A stretch of 8,035 nucleotides of DNA from Gammaproteobacteria bacterium (GTDB lineage: Bacteria; Pseudomonadota; Gammaproteobacteria; Arenicellales; JAHEKD01), in contig JAHEKD010000094.1 of NCBI GenBank assembly GCA_024638545.1, forward strand, positions 1 to 8,035. Reading direction: 5' to 3'. Positions 7,620 through 8,035 of this stretch are shown here, in pieces (position 1 is the stretch's first letter; each line of letters starts with the position of its first letter). Position numbers and translations under genes: made by a program. Under the pieces are notes generated by a model. That model did no database searches, was not told where the DNA came from, and saw only the letters and a program-made list of their open reading frames with translations.

Positions 7620-8035
7620 TATGCTTTTTAAGAAGATAAAACTGTATTACTACAATCACCAGTAACAGAGCACAGAATATCCAAAAAGCCCGCACGTAAT
7701 CTGCGCCAGGAATTCCGCCAACGTTAATCCCCAGTAAACCAGTCAAAAAACTTAATGGCAAAAATATAGCGGTGACAATAGACAACACATAAGTGTTTCG
7801 GTTGAGACGTTCAGAAAGCAGATACTGAACTTCTTCTTTAATAATATTCAATTTCTCGCGCATCGCTTCCAGGTCTTCAATATTACGCATGACACGTTCG
7901 TAGTTCTCATTATGCAAATCGCGGTGATCGTCTTGTATCCAATGGAGCGTGGAATACCGCAATTTACTGACAACCTCCCGTTGTGGCAAAAGGTGACGCT
8001 TGAATGTAACCACCTGTTTGCGCAGGGTTGATATT
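7609..8035 (-). CDS. zntB: ZntB-like CorA-family metal-ion transporter, C-terminal part
   Basis: The reading frame stays open to the right edge, so the gene is cut there; 141 C-terminal residues are visible. The GTG at 8013 is an internal valine codon, because the frame continues upstream as ISTLRKQ. The order is: a long charged helix of the cytoplasmic stalk (LPQREVVSKL onward, with a DDHRDLHNENYERV stretch), a first membrane helix (YVLSIVTAIFLPLSFLTGLLG), the pore-loop motif GINVGGIPG, a second membrane helix (AFWIFCALLLVIVVIQFYLL) and a short basic tail ending KHKWF. Classical CorA magnesium channels carry GMN at the loop; GIN/GVN followed by GGIPG is typical of the ZntB subfamily, which forms pentamers in the inner membrane and moves Zn2+. 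The ion is inferred from the subfamily, not shown. A weak terminator follows, so it is probably not in the tamAB transcript. Confidence 0.87.
   Translation of the reverse strand, partial: ISTLRKQVVTFKRHLLPQREVVSKLRYSTLHWIQDDHRDLHNENYERVMRNIEDLEAMREKLNIIKEEVQYLLSERLNRNTYVLSIVTAIFLPLSFLTGLLGINVGGIPGADYVRAFWIFCALLLVIVVIQFYLLKKHKWF

Noticed and set aside
7609..8013. A complete 134-residue protein starting with GTG at 8013
   Set aside because: The frame remains open to the window edge and the upstream residues fit the ZntB/CorA stalk helix, so the GTG is an internal valine codon of a truncated gene.

Overview
The window looks like chromosomal DNA from a Gram-negative proteobacterium, most likely a gammaproteobacterium. 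It carries a TamA/TamB outer-membrane assembly pair and a ZntB-like CorA-family transporter of proteobacterial type. Base composition is moderate. Species cannot be assigned from the sequence alone. All five genes lie on the minus strand, so transcription reads from the right edge to the left. Coding density is very high, with only two short intergenic gaps of 109 and 63 bases. I see no tRNA, rRNA, CRISPR array, insertion sequence or phage gene.

From right to left (the direction of transcription), the window opens with the C-terminal part of a ZntB-like inner-membrane metal-ion transporter (7609-8035, cut by the edge). A weak terminator-like hairpin with a T-tract follows its stop codon. Next is tamA (5709-7499, outer-membrane BamA-like protein with three POTRA domains). 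Its stop codon overlaps the GTG start of tamB (1882-5712, a 1276-residue inner-membrane-anchored periplasm-spanning protein). After 63 bases comes a lipase maturation factor (LMF1) family membrane protein (298-1818). Its last bases overlap the start of a DCC-type (DUF393) thiol-disulfide oxidoreductase-like protein (1-305, cut by the left edge).

TamA and TamB form the known translocation and assembly module, which links inner and outer membranes and is implicated in outer-membrane protein insertion and envelope lipid homeostasis. The LMF1-family protein and the DCC protein are translationally overlapped and are probably made together. The role of LMF1-family proteins in bacteria is not established; the animal homologue helps lipases fold in the endoplasmic reticulum. 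Whether the LMF/DCC pair works with TamAB or only sits downstream is open. It is the least-explained part of the window and the best candidate for new biology. The rest looks like ordinary core-genome content.
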